Shown here one piece after another: positions 44,636 to 55,005 of a stretch of 64,000 nt of DNA (positions within the stretch are counted from its first letter, which is position 1; every line of letters starts with the position of its first letter). Both the position numbers and the translations under genes were made by a program. The notes beneath the pieces are model-generated. The model saw nothing but the letters and a program-made list of their open reading frames with translations, was not told where the DNA came from and ran no database searches. This stretch comes from Thalassia testudinum (lineage: Eukaryota; Streptophyta; Magnoliopsida; Alismatales; Hydrocharitaceae): assembly GCA_037157565.1 (NCBI GenBank), contig JAZHRO010000054.1, forward strand, positions 17,405,501 through 17,469,500. Reading direction: 5' to 3'.

Positions 44636-47434
44636 TGGTGCGTTCCTTTCGCGGTGTTTTAAGGTTATGTTTGTTGCAGTATATTGCGAAAAGCGATTAC
44701 TAGCTTATTTTAATTTATTACTCGGAATTTAAAATATTCCGAGGTCGAACTCAGGGAGCACACTTTGATTCTAGTGCATACAAATTCACATTTATGAAAT
44801 ACAAAAATTTAAGAGAGAGAACAAAAGAATCCTTTTCTTCTCTTCTTTCTTTCTTCTCTTTCCCTTCTCTTATTTTTCTGCCTTTCCTTTTTCGGATGTC
44901 TGATTCTCTGAATCAGACGCCTTATCGACCCCAGTTCTACAGTGCCTCCTTCTTCTTTCTTCAGTTGTCTTCTCGGCCTTCCTGTCTTCTTCTTTCTCCT
45001 TCGGCTGCTGCGGCTCTTCTCCTTCTCTTTCTTTTCTTTGCAGCTTTCCTCCTTCCTGGCTTCAGCTCCTTCCTTCTTCTTCTCAGCTCCTTCTCCTGCT
45101 GCAACTCCTCCTTGGCTTCTTCTTCTTTTCTTCTTGAGCTGCTGCGTCTCCTCTGCCTTCTTCTTTCTTTTTCTCTGCTACGGGTACTTTGCGGCTGAGT
45201 CCTTGCCGCTCCTCTTCTTCTTCTCCACCTTTTCCCTGCACACACGAGCACAAAACCTACCCCTACCCTTCCCCGCGTGTGCTCTCTCTCTATTTCTCTC
45301 TTCGCCCTCCCAGAGCTAGCCAATCGGGTATTCGGGTCGGGTTACACGCACCCGAGTCTAGGCGCGGAGTGCACAGGCAAGCTATTCGGGTCGCAGGCCA
45401 GGTCCGCGTGGGCAGTGCCACGGACGAGACCGAGTGAGGGTGAGGGAGCTCACCCCTATGTGACTTGAGGCAAATAGCATAAGTCACTTTTTCCTTTTCC
45501 GAGGTGGGACTAAAGTCCCACCTGCTTCTTCGTGCGCCTGCAGGAGGAGGGCGCAAGCAATTAGGGCAGCAGCCAAGGCCTTCGACTCTAATTGAGGGCC
45601 TGAGTGCATGCGTAAGAGTGTTCCGCACCTGCTGGACCTGGGGACTTGGAGAGCTACAGCCTGGAGGGGCAGCAGCCGAGGCCTTCGACTCTAATTGAGG
45701 GCCTGAGTGCGTGCGTGAGAGTGTTCCGCACCTGCTGGACCTGGGGACCTGGAGCGCTACGGCCTGGAGAAGCTTGCAAAGCAGCTTCCACCTGCTCGTC
45801 AATGGCGGCGAGCTGCTCTGTCCCTGAAAACACGAACACGGCCTCGCGGCCCTATCAGATGCCTTGGGGAGCTTTGCCAAGGTGTGGTGAATGTGCAGAG
45901 GTGGTCGGCGTGGTGCGAGGGCGCCTGCGTGAGCGTGCCTAGGGCACACTGTGTGCGTATGTGTGGGTGTGTTTGGGTGAGCGGAGTGGTGGTGTGAGTG
46001 AGTGGAAATGTTGAGTGGAGTGAGGGGATGCTTATGGACTTGTTGGCGAGGGGTGGGATGGCCTGTGGAGGTGGAGCGGCCTTGCCGGAGTTGGTGGCCA
46101 GAGGTGGAGTTGATGGTGGTGGTAGTGGCAGCTGAGGGATCGAAACTAAAAATTGTTAAGGGGGAAATAAAGAGGGGAGAAAATGGAAGAGCTTTTACCT
46201 AGCTAAGTAGACGAAGGGGGGCAGGATGCGGACGGCTCAATTCTGCCGTCGCCGGAGACAATGCCCTGTGGGGAAGATGACGATGACAAGGAAGAGAGAC
46301 TGGAGGGTGCCTGCTGGTACGGCAGGGCATGATGAACGACAGTGGAGCCTTCTTTGCTATCGGTATGGTAACAGGACGACGAGGGAGGAGGAGAAGGGTC
46401 GCCAGAGCCTGCGGGCGAATGGCCGGAGGAGGAGGGGATGAAGTTTGGGGATTTTCTTCAACCAAAACAGGCTTACCCCAACCGGCAGCCCCAGCCGCTT
46501 CTTAAATAGATGCTGGCGAAGAGAAGATCTCGAGGAGGAAGCGTGGGCAGCTTGCCGGAGAATGGCCGGAGAAGAGACCCATTCCTCTCGCGCATTCACA
46601 CGAGAGTCATGGGCAATGGAAGGGCATGGGAGGGGGTCCATGCGGAAGAGGACGACGCAGGAGACCCCCTCTCATTTCTGGGGCTGGTCTCCATACCCTG
46701 CGCGGCGCCATCCTCCGTGCAAAGTCGCCGGAGGTATGGGCAGCTGCGTGGGGTGGCAAAGGGGCCATTTTGAAAAGAACGAAAGGAAAGATGGGGGGCA
46801 AAGTGCAAGGGTTAAAAAAGTTAAGGGTCAAAAAGTAATTGATGACGACCAATTTGTAAAGTAGGTCAAAATGGCCTTCCCTTAGGTCCAAATTTTGAAA
46901 CAAATCTAATTTTGACCTAAGGAATCTAATGGTGAAGTTTGATTTTAGGTTTGACCACGTTTGACCGATCAATTTGCACAAAAACCCAAATTAGGTCAAA
47001 AATTGGGTATGGTTCTCAATCTTGGTCAAGATAGGTTCCAATGGCCAAATTGAAGGTTCTAAATCCTATGGGATATTTTTTCATGAATTTCAGAGTATTT
47101 AATTAATTTTTATCTTTCCTGAAACTTCGTGAATTAAAGCGGGTTTGTTTTAGGGTTACAGAATGTCATTTAATTCCTAAAAATTGCTATGACCCTTTTC
47201 AGATCAAATCATTCCACTTTCTTTCTTGTTAAGCGCATTTGACCTGTGTTTAGACCCTTAGACATCCCGTTTGTGTACTGCATTGGTAAAATTGTAGTTT
47301 TGCCCCTTGTGAGTTGCTTTATGCTCAGATTTATAGTTCTTTTATTTAGGCTTTCCCTTAGGTTTTGTAGGAGCTTTTGTATTCTTATTTAGGTCAAAAT
47401 GTGCTAGTTAGGATTCATGATGAGGCTCTCATCA
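44636..47434 (-). repeat. 3' LTR of the Athila-type element (2.8 kb)
   Basis: Runs from TGGTGCGTTCC to GGCTCTCATCA, followed by the PPT. The first 600 bases match the 5' LTR start at 58377-58978 closely. It holds an inverted repeat at 44898-44918 (arms GTCTGATTC/GAATCAGAC), a long polypyrimidine tract (about 44820-45240), and a two-copy direct repeat of about 120 bases around CTTCGACTCTAATTGAGGGC (45580 and 45684). Short open frames here are artefacts. Confidence 0.85.
44820..45240. repeat. Polypyrimidine (CTT/CCTT) tract in LTR
   Basis: About 400 bases dominated by C and T on the plus strand. The same kind of tract lies in the related LTRs at 55245-55700 and 58570-58975. It yields Leu/Ser/Phe-rich frames on one strand and Lys/Arg/Glu-rich frames on the other, none of them genes. 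Confidence 0.8.
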
Positions 47435-47447
47435 TACCCCCATGCCT
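47435..47447 (-). other. Polypurine tract (PPT) of the Athila-type element
   Basis: On the minus strand AGGCATGGGGGTA directly precedes the 3' LTR start TGATGAG. The same 13 bases precede the LTR of the second Athila-type element at 60652-60664. Confidence 0.8.
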
Positions 47448-48985
47448 AGCATTTGCTAGTCCCTTAGCAAAGATTTAAGGTTTTAACCTTTGTTCTAGAC
47501 CACGAATTTCTTCCATCAAGTTTTGATAAGTGTTTTTCCTCTTGTATCCTTGATTAGGTCAGAATGCCAATCATAGGCCTAAGAGGTACTCTAGTACCAA
47601 CCAAGATCTCGATCTGTCTAGCTTTAGCCTCAATCTTTATGAAAGGCTTTTAAGGCCTACAGGAACTAACCTAAAATTTATTGGACTCTGTGGTTAAAGC
47701 ACCCGTGCCTAAGATATTTTTAGCCTTGATTCAGTTTGCAGTGCGTTTTGTAAGAGGGAGAGACAAAAGATTTATTTGTTTGGAGAGTTTTCTCTCCCTT
47801 TTCTTTTTAATTCTTCTGTATCGGATTCTTTGTCCCCATCATCAATCCTCAAGGGTCCTTGGCAGTCGATGTTACGAGATAGCACCGCCCATGGTAACCC
47901 CCAGAACCCTGGCTTTCGAGATTTCGAGATAATCCCGTCCATGGTGTTCCGTTGCTGAATTCAGACCCTGGCAATTGACACTTCGAGATAATGTCATCCA
48001 TGGAATCTGAACCAGCAGAGTGCTTATATGCCCCCAGTAAGATATGTAAATATCCTAAGAGACAAACACCGAGGGGATGATATGTTGTTACGCATCTTCA
48101 AGGGGAATTTCCCACCTCTCCGCGCCGGGAACTCATCTAAATCCACTTGTGTTGATCTACTTCTCCTAATCTAGGTGACTTTTTCAGAATATTTGAAACG
48201 CTTCTGCGTGATTTTGATACTTATGCTCACTGAACCAGACTGTGTGTGAATTTGGGTGCTTAGGTTACTGAGTCCCGTAAACCGAAAGTCAGTTGATGAG
48301 GCCGAAAACTCTATAAGCCTTGGGCCTAATACTTAAGCTTTTCATTTTCCTCAACCTCTTGAGGAATATTTAAATCTTAATGGGTACTAAGAGTCTATCC
48401 AAGAATGCCTAAGGTTTGCGTTCTTAAGAATCTTGTTGTGCACTTTCCTTTTTCTTTTTCTTAATGTGGTCTAGAACTTAGGTTAATTCCTTAATTTTTT
48501 ACTAATGACTATCCCTTTTCTCTTTCATTTTGTGCTCCTTTTTATCATTCTGCTCTTTTTCTCCTCCTATAAAGTTTACCGGCACTCTTTTTCTCCTTCA
48601 AAGTTTTTTTTTTTTTTGTATATGCCGATTTTTTTGTTGAAATCTTTTCTTGTTATGTCATTTCATTGCACTTTCATACCCCCCCATGCCCAATATTTGC
48701 AATGTCCTCATTGTACATTAGGTGGGTTTTTATTTAGCTTGGTTCATACATTAGGACAGGTATTTGGTGAGTGGATGGGTCGAGGGGATTGTTGCGGATG
48801 ATTTCTATTCTCAAGTACGGGTACCTGAGGTGGAGTTGGCTGTCTTAAAGGATAAACCTAAAGTGCAAAGAAATGTCAGAAAAGGTTTCGGGTTTTTCAA
48901 AAAGAATGATGGGCTACCTCCCATTAAGCGCTGAGTTTTGCGCCATCGGCTGGGCGCAATAAGCTCAAGGAGAATGGAGGATAAA
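47448..48985 (-). other. 3' noncoding region of the Athila-type element
   Basis: No env-like frame is seen. Three copies of a CGAGATA...CC(C/A)TCCATGG unit (47875, 47935, 47984) form a short tandem repeat. A second purine-rich block on the minus strand, GGCATGGGGGGGTATG (48674-48690), is followed upstream by CAATGAGGACATTGC (48699-48713), a pair conserved in the other Athila-type element at 61826-61863. Confidence 0.6.
48677..48713 (-). other. Extra PPT-like block
   Basis: A G-run in GGCATGGGGGGGTA beside CAATGAGGACATTGC, between integrase and the true PPT. Second polypurine tracts at this place have been reported for plant Tat/Athila-type elements. Use as an extra plus-strand primer is inference. 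Confidence 0.55.
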
Positions 48986-50371
48986 TGATGACTCAGCCAA
49001 ATCTGTACTGGTTACGTCAATGAACAGTTTGAGTCTCTGAACGTTCACAATGAAAGGTTCGGAATCGTGGCTGAGAGGGCTAATTTCGACGGCTCTATCT
49101 CCAAGAATCTATTGGACGAGATATGGTCCGACCCACTTGGATCACAGTTTCCCAGGGAAGAGTTTGAGTCGGGCATCGAAGAGTAGGACCTTTTGACCAG
49201 GGTGGAAGATCTTTATAGATATGTGCTTGTCATGAAAGGCTTTAACCCGCTCTTTGTAGATTCGTGAGTTCTCATACGCATCAAGACGTAGTTCATCAAT
49301 CTCACTTATCTGAAGTTTCTGTGGGTTCTAGTCTTAGAAAGATCTAAGTTGCAATTCCATACTGCCCAATAGGCTTTGTTCTCCAGTTCGACGAGAAGGT
49401 GACATGCCTTCCCGTACACCAGTCTAAAAGGAGACATGCCCACAAAGCTTCCGGAAGTCGGGATGACCAGTCCTTCCTGTCAGGTCGAACAGTAACCTGT
49501 AGGATTTTCTTGATCTCCCGATTTGATAGCTTAGCTAGACCATTAGTCTGGAGGTGGCAAGGAGTAGAGATTCAGTGAGAAACCCCGTATTTGGTCATCA
49601 GTGACGTGAACTGAGCATTGGTAAAATGGGTCCCTCCATCAGAGATGATTGCACGAGGAATCCCGAACCGTGAGAAGATATTCTGATGAATGAATTTGAT
49701 GACGATCGTGTGATCACAGGTTCGGGTTGGAATAGCTTCGATCCGTTTGGACACGTAGTCTACAGTAAGTAAAATGTACTCGAAGCTGTCCGAAACAGGA
49801 AAGGGGCCCATAAAATCAATCCCCCAAATATCGAAGATCTTGCATACGAGAATCGACTGCAAATGCATCATGTTGCCCAAAGTTTGGCAATGACTGCATG
49901 CCTTATAGTGATTGTATGCATCCATGAAGATAGTGGGCCAGTAAAAGCCATACTGGAGGATTTTTGATGCGATTTTGTGCCTAGAGAAGTGGCCATCGCA
50001 TGCATGGTCATGGCAGAAGGAGAGAATGTTATTGATTTCGCCTTCCGGGATACATCGTCGGATTACTTGGTCAGCACCCATGCGGAAAAGTACGGGTCTT
50101 GCTAGATGTAATACTTGGCATCGGAGTGCAACTTGTCGTTCTTGTCCTTTGGCCAATCAGATGGGATCTGATAAGATGCCAAGTAGTTTACTATATCAAC
50201 AAACCATGGAAGCCTAATACTAATAGTTAATAGGTGCTCATCAGGAAAATGCTCCGTGATGGGTCCAGAAGGGTTGATGATCTTAGAAGGAAGGCGAGAC
50301 AAGTGGTCAGCTACCGCGTTCTGTCTTCCCACGTTGTCGCGAATCTCGAGGTCGAATTCTTGCAATAGCAA
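48985..50371 (-). pseudogene. Athila-type integrase, frameshifted
   Basis: The N-terminal part is in one frame (50371-50102: FDLEIRDNVGRQNAVADHLS). After a break at about 50110 it continues in another (50156-49572: [51 protein letters not shown]). The catalytic aspartates in GIDFMGPF and SDGGTHF are present. A stop at 49572 precedes NREIKKILQ, which holds the glutamate. Further on, the piece before [13 protein letters not shown] is shortened by about 30 bases relative to the second Athila-type element. The tail towards 48985 is full of stops. Confidence 0.85.
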
Positions 50372-51985
50372 GATCCATCGGATTAATCGAGGCTTCGTGT
50401 CCTTCTTAGCAAGGAGATGCCTCGCAGCAGTGTGATCCGAGTAGATTATGACGTGGGAACCCAGGAGATAAGATCAGAATTTTTAGAGGGCAAATACTAC
50501 GGCTAGCAACTCTTTCTCCGTAACCATGTAGTTACGTTGAGCCTCGTCAAGTGTCTTGCTAGCGTAGTAGATGACCACGGGTTTCCCGTCAATCTTCTGC
50601 CCCAGAACCGCTCCTACAGCGAAGTTAGATGCATCGCACATGATCTGAAAGGGTTGAGACCAATCAGGGGATTGTAGGATCGGGGCTTGGGTGACTCGGT
50701 CACGAAGGTTCTCAAAAGCTTGAGTGCATTCCTTGGGAATCTCAAAGGGTACATCCTTGGAGAGAAGAGTAGTCTGGGGGGGGGCGATTTTCGAGAAATC
50801 AAGGATGAAACGATGATAAAAATGGACGTGCCTCAGAAAAGATCGGATGTCCCTGATCGAGCTAGGCATAGGAAGTCTAGAAATTGAATCAACCTTGGCT
50901 CGATCCACTTGGATGCCCTTCTCAGAAATTAAATGTCCTTGGACGATCCCCTCAGGCGCCATAAAGTGGCTCTTTTCCCAGGAAAGAACCAGATTTACGT
51001 CAATGCAACGCCTGAGTATATGAACCAAGTTCTGGTGGCAATCATCAAATGATGCCCCGAAAACTGAGAAGTCATCCATGAAGACTTCCAGATAATCACT
51101 TACCATATTAGAGAATTTGGCAAGCATGCACCGCTGAAAAGTCGCGGGTGCATTGCAGAGACCGAAAGGCATCCTTCGGAACGTGTATGTCCCGAAGGGG
51201 CAGGTGAATGTTGTCTTCTCTTGGTCCTCTAGATGAATCACCACTTGGTTATAATCGGAGTACCCGTCAAGAAAGCAGAAGAATCTATTTCCCGCTAATT
51301 TCTCAAGAATCTGATTAATGAATGGTAGTGGGAAATGGTCCTTCTTCGTGGAGGAATTGAGACTTCGGTAATCTATGCAGATACTCCACGAGTTGGCTAT
51401 ACGGGTAGGTATGACCTCTCCGATTTCAGTCGTAATGGTGGTGAGCCCTGCCTTTTTAGGCACAACTTGGATTGGGCTCACCCAACGACTGTCGGAGATT
51501 GGGTAGATGATCCCTGCATCTAACCACTTAATGATATCCTTTTTCACGACCTTTTGCAGATTGGGATTCAAATGTCTCTGCATTTCACGGGAAGGTCGTG
51601 TGCCCTCTTCAGAATAGAAATGGTGTGTGTAATAAGAGGGACTTATTCCAGTCAAATCATTGAGAGTCCAACCAAGGACTCTGCGATGTTGCTGGAGAAC
51701 AGTAATCAGACGGGATTCCTGATCAGGTATGAGTTTGGAATTTATAATCACAGGAAATGTCTGATTAGAACCTAAAAAGACATATTTTAAATGGTCGGGA
51801 AGGGGTTTGAGTTCAAGAATGGGGTTATCATCAGCAGCGGGTGGTTCAAAGTGAGTGTGAGGTACAAGGGTAGGAGTTATAGGTTTGTCTATCTCAAGGT
51901 CTGTCTCCTCTAATTGCGGTTCAAGATCGTCTTGTGGTTGATGAGAAATGATCATGTTGTCCTCAAGTTGTGGTTCATCAACCAC
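50372..51985 (-). pseudogene. Athila-type reverse transcriptase and RNase H
   Basis: A single frame of 500 codons (51985-50483) contains the RT fingers and palm (WVSPIQVVPKKAG, KDHFPLPFINQILEKLAG, catalytic FMDDFSVFG) and the start of RNase H ([37 protein letters not shown]). Two stops close together, at 50483-50485 and about 50474, cut RNase H before its DH motif; the frame then continues into the integrase part. The sequence upstream of 51985 is in the same polyprotein, so the ATG there is not the true start. Confidence 0.88.
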
Positions 51986-52549
51986 AGCTCTAATATCACA
52001 GATTTGTTCAATGACACCGCAATTAATTCCTTGTTGGGCCTTAAAGATATCAATTTCGAGAGTCTAGTTCCTAAATTTCAGTTCTATTTTGCCCTCCTCA
52101 CAACATATATTGGCCCTTGCAGTGGCCAGAAAAGGTCTCCCTAGAATGATTGGTGTATCCCTTGGGTTCTCAGGTGCGTCCATATCTAACACTATGAAAT
52201 TTACAGGGAAGTAGAAATCCCGCACCCTTACAATAACATCCTCAAGAATCCCTTTTGGTGACTTGATAGATCGATCTGCTAACTATAATGTCACCTCGAT
52301 CGGTTTTAGCTCAGATTCTTCTAGATGGTTAAGTAATGATGTGGGTATTAAGTTTATGGAGGTACCTAAGTCCAATAATGCTCTGTTGAACTGGGTTTCA
52401 CCGATCTTACATGAAATCAGGGGAGTGTCTAGGTCTTTTGCCTTGGGTGGGAGTCTGCTCAGGATTACAAAGCTGGCTTGCTCTGACAGTACAATTGGAC
52501 TCCCACTCTTGGTTCTCGGCTTACACTGAGGTGTACACACATTCTTCAA
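51986..52549 (-). pseudogene. Athila-type protease region
   Basis: Frame 52549-52283 contains ALLDLGTSINLIPTSLLNHL, the Athila form of the retroviral-type aspartic protease active site (DLGAS/DLGTS in place of DSGA). Continuing pieces to 51986 (GILEDVIVRVRDFYFPVNF, PIILGRPFLATARA) complete the domain, but stops interrupt it. Confidence 0.8.
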
Positions 52550-54608
52550 AAATCATGTGTAAGCCGGTACGTGGCGGATCGCATCCATCAAGGGGATGTT
52601 TATTTGGACCTGCTCAAAGAGCTTGAACAGGTCTTCCTCAGGGGCCACGGGTTTGGTTGTCTTCTTTCCCTTGGTCAAGGCCTCGGGAAATGGAGCCTTG
52701 GTTGGTTCCTCTAGGATATGTCCAGGTTTTTGGTCTGGGACAGGGATAGGAACATCCTGAATGACTGCCCTAGGATTTGGGTCACTACCAGGCTCGGAGT
52801 GATCTAGATAAGGTGGATCTTGGGTCGCCTTACCACTACGGGTTGTTACAGAATTTAGCCCTGCCTGGTTCTGGTTATGGGTTGGTACAATGGGCTGCTA
52901 CTGTAGATAACCCACATAGAAAGTTGAAGCTTCCATCCCGTCAGGTGGAGGAATAGAAGGGGCCTGATAGACCATGTGTGCTTGGCCCGGGTTTGGGTTC
53001 GTAACGCTCTGCTAGGTCGGCACGCTATTAGGGTTAGGTAGAGGCTGAGAAGGAAGTGTGCCTGGTTGGCAAGAATTTGCCAACTGGGCAAGTTGATTTC
53101 GGACCTCTGTGATTTCGTCCTTGTGTTGCTTTTGAATATCCGCATTTGTTTCTGAATGTTAGCCAAAGTCTAGAGGATAAGGGACATTTGATCTTGGTTT
53201 TGCCTGGATGAATAAGTGGGGTTGGGCCGAGGCTGAAGCGGCTGATAAGGACGAGGTGCTTGTGGACGGGGCTAAAAGGGTGGTCTTCGATTCTGGGAAT
53301 TTCCCGCCCAATGGAAATTGGGATGGTTCCGCCATCTAGGATTGTAGGTGTTGGAAAAAGGGTCATTCTGGATGGTGTTGAGGTCCTCGCAGATCTGAGG
53401 AGCCTCAGAAAAGTCAGAGAATGGGGGAGTGGAGTTCCCCCGACAAGAATAGAAAGGATCGGAGGTTCCTTTAGTCCTAGAGTCAGATGGGGGTGGATAC
53501 GAGTCCATCCCTGGAGAAGGTCAGTGGAAAATGTGCTGCACAGTTTCCCGTGTGGGAGGGGGCTGTGCGAAGGAGTTCTGCATAGAGGTGGCTCGCTGCA
53601 AATGCTGAGTCAGCTCATCCACCTTCTTCTCAATAATAGAGACCTTGTCCAATCGACTGGCCATTAATTCCAAGTCAACTGATGCAGATAGGCCCTACGT
53701 CTCATGTGCTCCCCTAAGGTTCGTCGTTGCGCGGGTATTCGTCCTGTCGAATAGTCTCATGGAGCCATTGTTGATGGAGTTCTCGCACATATTCTCGAGA
53801 ATCTCCCACACGGTATCTTCATGTTGACCCATGATATTCCCTCCGCAAGTTGCATTAACGAACAGTCTAACATCCTCTCGGAGTCTCAGGTAAAAAGATG
53901 GACTTGTTCCCATTTAGGAACTTCGTGATGCGGGCACTTTCTCATGAGATCCTGAAAACGATCCCATGCCTCATGAAGAGGTTCTCCCGTTTGTTGCGTG
54001 AAGTGAGTAATCTGATGACGCAAGGCATTGGTCTGACCAACGGGGAAGAACTTTTACAAGAACTCGGACTGAAGTTCCTCCCAAGTGTTGATTGGACGGG
54101 TCTGGGTCTGATACCAATAGGCTGCCTTGTCCATGAGGGAGAAAAAGAACATCTTCATAAGTAGGATATCCCGATTCTGTGCATCTGACCTGAAGGTCTG
54201 GGCCAGATGCTTAAGCTGTTTGATGTGCTGGAAGGGGTCTTCAGAGTTAAGCCTATAGAATTTAGGTATGGCGTGGATCATGTTGGGCTTTAACTCGGAA
54301 TCAGGTCCTCCAGTCGGGATTCTGACTGGAGGCTCAATTGCCACCGCAGCGGGATTATCGTGATCTCGCATCATGGGACGCTATAGTGGGTTCATAAAGT
54401 TTTGGAAGAGATCATTGAGTCGCTGGAGTTGGTGCTCGAGATTATTCTCTTCCTCAACAGGCTGAAACATTGTGGAAGAAGAAGGTGAAGTGGGTTCAGA
54501 TCTAGAAGAGAGGTCTATGTGAAGTTGTTGCCCAAACAAGGGTACCGAGGCTTGGCATCGGGGAGAGTGAATTTCTAGAGGAGGTTTCAAGGACCTCCTA
54601 TCAAACAT
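52550..54608 (-). pseudogene. Athila-type gag, broken
   Basis: Begins near 54608 (MFDRRSLKPPLE). The core at 54374-54054 includes FYRLNSEDPFQHIKQLKHLA and KAAYWYQTQTRPINTWEELQ. In-frame stops lie at about 54381 (NPL*RPMM) and 54054 (EFL*KFF). After a frameshift, sense resumes at about 53913 (RLFVNATCGGNI) and goes on to 53272. Its distal half (54000-52550) is proline- and glutamine-rich with several stops. It is part of the same minus-strand unit as the protease. Confidence 0.8.
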
Positions 54609-55005
54609 ACACTAATAGATTAGATGAGGTTAGCAGGTGCTGGACCCAATCAAGACACTAAAAATGTTGGGTGACTATAGAGGTTCGGGGCGGATGATGC
54701 CCCTAAATCAGAAGGTCGTCCACTTGAGAATTACCTAGGCAGCCAGAGAGGGTGAGTGCCGCGAAGACCCCTACACGGTAGAGCACCCCCACGGGTTACA
54801 GGGTTTCCCCCACCCGACCTCGCTTGTCACTGAGATTCCAGGTAGACCAGAATGGGGACCTTGACCTCTTAAGTCTACCACTTTTAATTAGGATCAAGGT
54901 GCTTAGGGTTTCACTTGAACTTTTATCCTTTTCGGTGCAAAGAGTGACCTAATTTAAAGGTTGGTTGATCAAGGGATCAACTTCACCTATTAGTTCCTAT
55001 GAGAG
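54609..55005 (-). other. Leader of the Athila-type element, inner part
   Basis: Noncoding sequence between gag and the inserted solo LTR; it continues at 57868. No signal was recognised. GAGAG at 55001-55005 is the left target duplication of the solo LTR. Confidence 0.6.

Noticed and set aside
44794..45323. Leu/Ser/Phe-rich and Lys/Arg/Glu-rich frames (also 55178-55750 and 58491-59037)
   Set aside because: They are produced by the polypyrimidine tract in the LTR; no domain, and they occur on both strands in the same place.
47448..49000. Possible env-like gene in the Athila-type elements (also 60665-61993)
   Set aside because: Some Athila elements carry one, but no frame of useful length or signal/membrane pattern is present in either copy.
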